From: Methylobacterium aquaticum | GTDB taxonomy: Bacteria; Pseudomonadota; Alphaproteobacteria; Rhizobiales; Beijerinckiaceae | DNA: 64,000 bases | Reading direction: 5' to 3' | NCBI RefSeq assembly: GCF_016804325.1 | Contig: NZ_CP043627.1 | Coordinates: forward strand, 3,609,001 to 3,673,000 | In this document: in pieces, positions 59,579 to 64,000 of the stretch | Position numbering within the stretch: position 1 is the stretch's first letter | Layout of the letters: each line of letters starts with the position of its first letter | Translations under genes and position numbers: made by a program | Notes under the pieces: generated by a model | Database searches by the model: none | The model's input: the letters and a program-made list of their open reading frames with translations, nothing else | What the model was told of the DNA's origin: nothing

Positions 59579-61572
59579 TCATCCCGACACTGTTGCGATA
59601 CATCGTGGCGGCTCCCGCAGCCATGGCGGAGGCCGGGCTCTGCGTTCAGTCGTGGACGTAGCCGGCACCGCCATCCTCCGGGACCAAACATCAGATCCGG
59701 CCTCGATCGCAGATGCAGCCACCGGGGCGGCGACAGCGGCCGGGACGGTGGCGGGCGGCACACCGAAGTATCGGCGCATGGCGAGGATCGCGAACGGGAT
59801 CGGGATCAGTCCCGCCACGGCCGCGATCAGGAAGACCCCTGCCTGACCGAGCTGCCCGGCCAGCATCGCCCCGGTGGCGCTACCGCAGATATGCCCGGCG
59901 AAGATGCCGGCGACGAGGTTGGCGATCGCCTGCGTGCGCATCCGCGCGGTGGACCACGCGAAGACGTAGCCCTGGATGCCCATCCACGCGAGCCCGTAGC
60001 CGAGACCGACCACCGCGCGGGCGGCCACGTAGGAAAGGGGATCCGACGCCACCCCCGACAGGGCGGAGCCCAGAGCGCAGACGACGACGCCGATCAGGAA
60101 CGGGAACTGCCAACCCCGCCGGTCCGTGAGCCAGCCCGCCAGGAGCGCCGTCACCAGGGCGGCCAGCATCTCTGCCGAGATCGGCAGGGCGAGCAGGATC
60201 TGCCGCGGGATCGCGGTCGTGTCCGAAGCGAGACTCGCCATCCGCAGCGGCACGATGGAGAGCGGCAAGGCCCAGGCGAAGAGCAGGATGAAGGCCGCTG
60301 GACGGGCGAGGAGATGGTGCCCGTCGGCCGCGCCGTCGTCGTGCCTGCCGGCCCCGGTCCGGCCAGAAGAGGCCTGCTGCGCATAGGACTGGGCGTGGAT
60401 CAACACCCCGTACAGGACCAGCAACTCGACGATGAACAGGAGCGAGGTCAGGATGATGGTGGCGGAGTCGAGCAGGCGTTGACGGACGCCCGCGGCGATG
60501 GCTGCGTCGGAAAGTTCCGCGGTAAGCCGGCCGATGACCGGGCCTTCCGGACTGGACCGTACCTCGTGCTCGATCAGCAGAGGCCTTCCGCTCGCTTCGA
60601 CGGCCTGCGGCACGGCGGCGACGAGGGACCGGTCCGGCCGGGCAACCTGAACCGCCCCGAGTTCGGCGATGGCCGCCTTCATCCGCCCGAGTGGGGCGTC
60701 GAAGCCGGCGATCTCCTCAGGCCGGATGCCACGTCCGGCGAGACGCTGAAGGTCGAGAGAGAGAGGCGGGCCAGCGACCGCTCTGCATTGGCCAGGGTCG
60801 TGGACAGGTAGACCTGACGGAAGGTATCGATGGCGTACCAGGAGGACACGGCCTGGGTGCCGAGGATGACCACCAGCGGCACTGCCATGGCGTAGCGCCG
60901 CGACCGACCGAGGGCGTCGACCCAGTTTGCCGCGACAGTCGCTGCCAGGAGAGCCAGGGCACCGCCAGCGCTGATGGCAGCCAGGACGACGAGATAGCCG
61001 TGGGCGAGACTCCAGCCCGCCTCGGCCACGACCCGTTGCGGCACGCTCAGGACCAGCCCGCCGGCTACGGCTCCCCGACGTCCGAGCAAGGGCGTGACGA
61101 ACAGATGTTGGTCCCCGACCGCGATAGTCCGGAACGTCGTGATGTCCGGTGACGGCGTGGTCGACGGTGCAGCCGAGAGAAGCCGACGGACGCTGTCGTG
61201 AACGGTCTCATCCTGCTCCTCGCGCATCCCGGCCACGATCGAACCATCTGGTGTCGCAACGAACGCGTTCGAGACTCCCGGAAGATCGACCTTGATCGAT
61301 GCCAGCATCTCCTGAAGGCCGAACATCTGTTCGATCGGCTTGCCGAAGTGCAGAGCGTTCTGGATGCGGAAAGCCCAATCGTCGCTGACGATGCGCCCAG
61401 CCGTCGCTACGGAATCCAGCTGAGTCTTGCGGATCGCGGCCGTCGTGAGCGTCGCGTTGAGCGCTTGAGCCAGGACGAGAACGAACAGGCAGCTCCCGAA
61501 AAGCGGAAGGCGAGTGTGCTCCGTGACGGCACCCCGGGACGGAGCTGCATGCACGTGAGAAAATCCACTCAA
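59579..61572 (-). pseudogene. MFS transporter with N-terminal extracellular sensor domain, frameshifted and truncated
   Basis: The first frame (TTG 61572, GGAG eight bases upstream) has a membrane segment, a cache-like periplasmic region (VDLPGVSNAFVATPDGSIVA, TFRTIAVGDQHLFVTPLLGR), a second membrane segment and ends prematurely at 60679. The second frame continues with EEIAGFDAPLGRMKAAIAEL, another membrane segment and six MFS-type helices (LLAGWLTDRRG, AARAVVGLGYGLAWMGIQGY). Removing one GA from the (GA)5 run at 60755-60764 joins both into 663 residues. The second six-helix half of the MFS fold is missing, so the 3' end is also lost. Confidence 0.7.
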
Positions 61573-62352
61573 GCGATCAGCTCCGGGATTCGCATGGGAG
61601 GCTTACAAAGACATTTCAGATCCTAATTTTTTGACCTCCTGTTATCGCAAAAATTCCACTAAGATGATGATGCGCGCGCATCGAGGAGAATGTTAACGAG
61701 CGCCACTCCAGATCGGCCGGGTCAGAGTCCCGCAGCGGTCTCAACCTGCGCCGAATCGCCGTCCCCGATGGTCTGGCCTGCTTCGAAACCGAGATCATCC
61801 CACCGGATCTATGATTGTAGATCGATGCCGCGGCTCCGCAACGACTCGAGCATTTTCCGACCAAGTGGATACCGGTTGGGCGAAGAAGATGCGGCAAAAT
61901 CAAGGATCTGGAGCAGCGCCCCATTGCAGCGTGATCGGGCGCGGCTCTAGGCTGTGCGCTTGCCCGCGGCCGTGTTCCCGATGCGCTCTCCGGCGCCGGT
62001 TACCGATGCTCCGGGTCGGCAGATGCGGCGGGGCCACATTCGCCTCGGCAGCGGGATCCGCACGAGTCGGTATACCGGGGGTCTCGTCGATCAAGCTCTG
62101 CACGCCAGCCGATCCCGACGCGAAGTGAACCGGCCCTATGGTGGGCGCTCGTGGGGCCGTGGGATCGACGTTCCGCCGACCCGAGACGCCACCGCGGCGT
62201 GGCCACCGATCGAGCCGGCGCCGCTGAACGGGCAACGCCGTGGGTAAGATCGCGACCGCGCCGCTGCAAGCCCGCCGGCCGCTCCCCGCCGCCTCCATCC
62301 TCGGCCGCGACCCGAGGACCGTCGCCCTTCCTGACCTCGGCGCGAGGAGTGC
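61573..62352. other. Intergenic region, no gene recognised
   Basis: The first 120 bases are AT-rich and must hold the promoter of the MFS gene on the minus strand. The two-hairpin repeat copy C lies at 61848-61950. The remaining sequence to 62352 has open frames in several phases but no recognisable domain. Confidence 0.5.
61848..61950 (+). repeat. Two-hairpin repeat, copy C
   Basis: This copy has the same orientation and length as copy A: GAGCATTTTCCGACCAAGTGG start, CCGGTT loop, ATGCGGCAAAATCAAGGA spacer, and a final hairpin (GGAGCAGCGCCCCATT...GATCGGGCGCGGCTC). Unlike the other copies it does not follow an intact gene, so a gene may have been lost next to it. Confidence 0.72.
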
Positions 62353-63144
62353 TCAGCGGGTCGCGAGACCCGACACCGCGATGCTGAAGGCGCCGTCAGC
62401 GTGACGGTGGATGCTTGCCGTCACGCAGTAGACATCCGCCAGCGCCGTGGGCGTCACCGTGGCGTCCAGGGGACCGTCGGCCACGACGGCGCCATCGCGC
62501 ATCAGGATCACGCGGTCGGCCCAGCTCGCCGCGAGACCGAGATCGTGCAGAACCGCGACGACCGCGACGCCCTCCGTCGCCAAGCTGCGGAGGACGCTCA
62601 GAACGGCGTGCTGGTGGTGCAGGTCGAGGGCGGTGAGCGGCTCGTCGAGCAGCAGGAGGCGCGGCCGGCGCACGAGGGCCTGGGCGAGGCTCGTCAACTG
62701 CCTCTGGCCGCCCGACAGGCGGTCGAGCGGCACATCGGCCAATGTCGCGAGGCCGAGCCGACCCAGGGTCGCGGCCGCACGCGACACCGCTTCATCGATT
62801 GTCGGCGGCCGTGCCACGCCCGATCGGCAGGCATGCAGCACAGCCTCCAGCACCGTGAAGCCGAGATCCTGCGGCAGGGTCTGCGGCATGTAGGCGACGC
62901 GCGCCGCGCGGTCCGCCGGCCGGGCGCCGACGAGCTCGCACCCGTCGAGCCGCAGAGATCCCTCGACCGGCATCAGCCCCGCGAGCGCACGCAGGAAAGT
63001 CGACTTGCCGGCCCCGTTCGGCCCGGCCACCACGGTGAGCCGGCTTGCCTCGATCGGCGGCAACGACAGGTCCGCCAGCACGATCCGGCGGCCATAGCGG
63101 ACGCGCAACCCTTCGGCCGCGAGGCCGTTCTCCCGCTCACGCAT
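62353..63144 (-). CDS. FecE/BtuD-type ABC transporter ATPase
   Basis: This is a 263-residue ATPase of the iron-siderophore/cobalamin uptake class: Walker A GPNGAGKS, signature RLSGGQRQLTSLAQAL, Walker B LLLLDEPLTALD and switch histidine VLHDLG. The ATG at 63144 overlaps the end of the permease gene (ATGCGTGA). It is a second such system in the window, distinct from btuD, and no riboswitch or binding protein is visible for it here. Confidence 0.92.
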   Translation of the reverse strand: MRERENGLAAEGLRVRYGRRIVLADLSLPPIEASRLTVVAGPNGAGKSTFLRALAGLMPVEGSLRLDGCELVGARPADRAARVAYMPQTLPQDLGFTVLEAVLHACRSGVARPPTIDEAVSRAAATLGRLGLATLADVPLDRLSGGQRQLTSLAQALVRRPRLLLLDEPLTALDLHHQHAVLSVLRSLATEGVAVVAVLHDLGLAASWADRVILMRDGAVVADGPLDATVTPTALADVYCVTASIHRHADGAFSIAVSGLATR

Positions 63145-64000
63145 CGCGACGACCTCGGCGCAGGATGAGGGCGAGAAAGAAGGGCACGCCGATCAGGGCC
63201 GTGACGATGCCGATCGGGACCGTGACGCCCGGGACGACGAGCTTGCTCGCCGTGGAGGCCAGCGACAGGAGCAGGGCGCCCGTACAGATACTCATCGGAA
63301 GGAGGAGGCGGTGGTCCTCCCCCGCCAGCAGCCGGGCGAGGTGCGGTCCGACCAGGCCGACGAAGCCGATCGTCCCGACGAAAGGCCACCGCCACGCCGG
63401 TCAGAACGCTGATCCGCACCATCGCGCCGAGACGCAGGCGGTCGACATCGACTCCGAGCGTCCGGGCCCGCTCAGTCCCGAACCGGAGCGCGGTCAGTCC
63501 CGGGGCGGCGCGCAGCGACAGCGGCACGGTTCCCCCAGGACGAGGGCCAGCACCGCGATCTGCGGCCAGTCGGTGCGGCCGACATTGCCCATGGTCCAGA
63601 ACACGAGCTGCTGCAGCGCCTGCTCCGTCGCGGCGAATTGCAGGAGCGCGACCAGCGCGCTGAAGGAGAAGAACAGGGCGATCCCGAACAGAACGACGCC
63701 GTCGCGGCCGCCCCGTAGCCGCGACAGCGCCTGAATGAGCAGGGCCGCCCCGAACGCGAACGCGAACGCGTAGGCCGGCAGGATCCAGCTCGGCGGCAGG
63801 TTCGGGAGCGTCGTGCCCAGCACGATGCAGAGGGCCGCCCCGAAAGTCGCGGCGGAGGACAGGCCCAGGGTGAAGGGGCTCGCCAGGGGATTGTCGAGCA
63901 CCGTCTGCATCTCCGTCCCGGCCAGCGACAAGACTGCGCCGACGAGGATCGCCGTTACCGCCGGGGGCAGCCGGAGCGCGCGCACGATCGTCGCGCCGGC
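63137..64000 (-). pseudogene. FecCD-family permease, two frameshifts, 5' end off window
   Basis: Three frames give consecutive parts of one FecCD permease. From the right edge the first has VLSLAGTEMQTVLDNPLASP and LGLSSAATFGAALCI. A shift in the C-run at 63532-63536 (five, six needed) leads to VPLSLRAAPGLTALRFGTER. A second shift at the AAA of 63381-63383 (one base too many) leads to VGTIGFVGLVGPHLARLLAG and the end RRGRRDA. Both fixes restore normal family sequence. It is either a pseudogene or an assembly-error site. The stop overlaps the ATPase start. Confidence 0.8.

Noticed and set aside
1..64000. tRNA genes, rRNA genes and CRISPR arrays
   Set aside because: No T-loop-like tRNA 3' half, rRNA segment or regularly spaced direct repeat was seen on either strand by eye; a tRNAscan or CRISPR search was not possible.

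Overview
The window looks like accessory DNA of a Methylobacterium-like alphaproteobacterium (Methylobacteriaceae). This is inferred from the very high GC content, the dense ABC, TRAP and TTT uptake systems, the palindromic intergenic repeats and the cobalamin uptake operon; no rRNA, tRNA or replication gene is present to fix the taxon.

Region 1 (0-23.4 kb) is a catabolic block. A minus-strand operon (8624 to 2663) encodes an acyl-CoA dehydrogenase, an ADP-forming acyl-CoA ligase, a small unknown protein, an alpha/beta hydrolase and an aldehyde dehydrogenase, divergent from a LysR regulator. A frameshifted vanillyl-alcohol-oxidase/4-cresol-dehydrogenase-type flavoenzyme lies beyond it. A branched-chain-type ABC importer (two binding proteins, LivH, a frameshifted LivM, LivG, LivF) follows, then a three-subunit molybdenum hydroxylase divergent from a TetR regulator with a clear operator, a cupin and an FAD monooxygenase. 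Together they suggest uptake and oxidation of aromatic or N-heterocyclic acids, with the substrate unknown.

Region 2 (24.6-45.6 kb) starts with a sorbosone-dehydrogenase-type enzyme and then becomes a sugar-acid-like catabolic island: a SAF-domain oxidoreductase, an orphan TctC, two related GntR regulators, a TRAP importer with two DctP proteins, a cyclase-family hydrolase, a lactonase-type amidohydrolase, a TerC protein, PdxA, TctCBA, a beta-hydroxyacid dehydrogenase, an arabonate-type IlvD dehydratase and a DHDPS-family aldolase/dehydratase. Three copies of one palindrome (TTCCTG-N4-CAGGAW) sit at its promoters and probably define a GntR regulon.

Region 3 (45.6-52.7 kb) is a scar zone: pieces of IS4-, IS21- and ISL3-type transposases, an intact HipBA pair, a WrbA-like flavoprotein, a DUF892 protein, and truncated remains of a Y-family polymerase, a collagen/Hint protein and a NiCoT nickel/cobalt transporter.

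Region 4 (52.9-59.4 kb) is an intact cobalamin uptake operon behind a cobalamin riboswitch: btuB, btuF, btuC, btuD, an unknown gene and a P-loop kinase. Region 5 (59.6-64 kb) has a broken sensor-MFS gene and a siderophore/cobalamin-type ABC ATPase with a doubly frameshifted permease running off the end.

Four short indels in mononucleotide runs and one in a dinucleotide run break otherwise conserved genes. They are either assembly errors or slippage mutations, and they limit how firmly any of these genes can be called a pseudogene.
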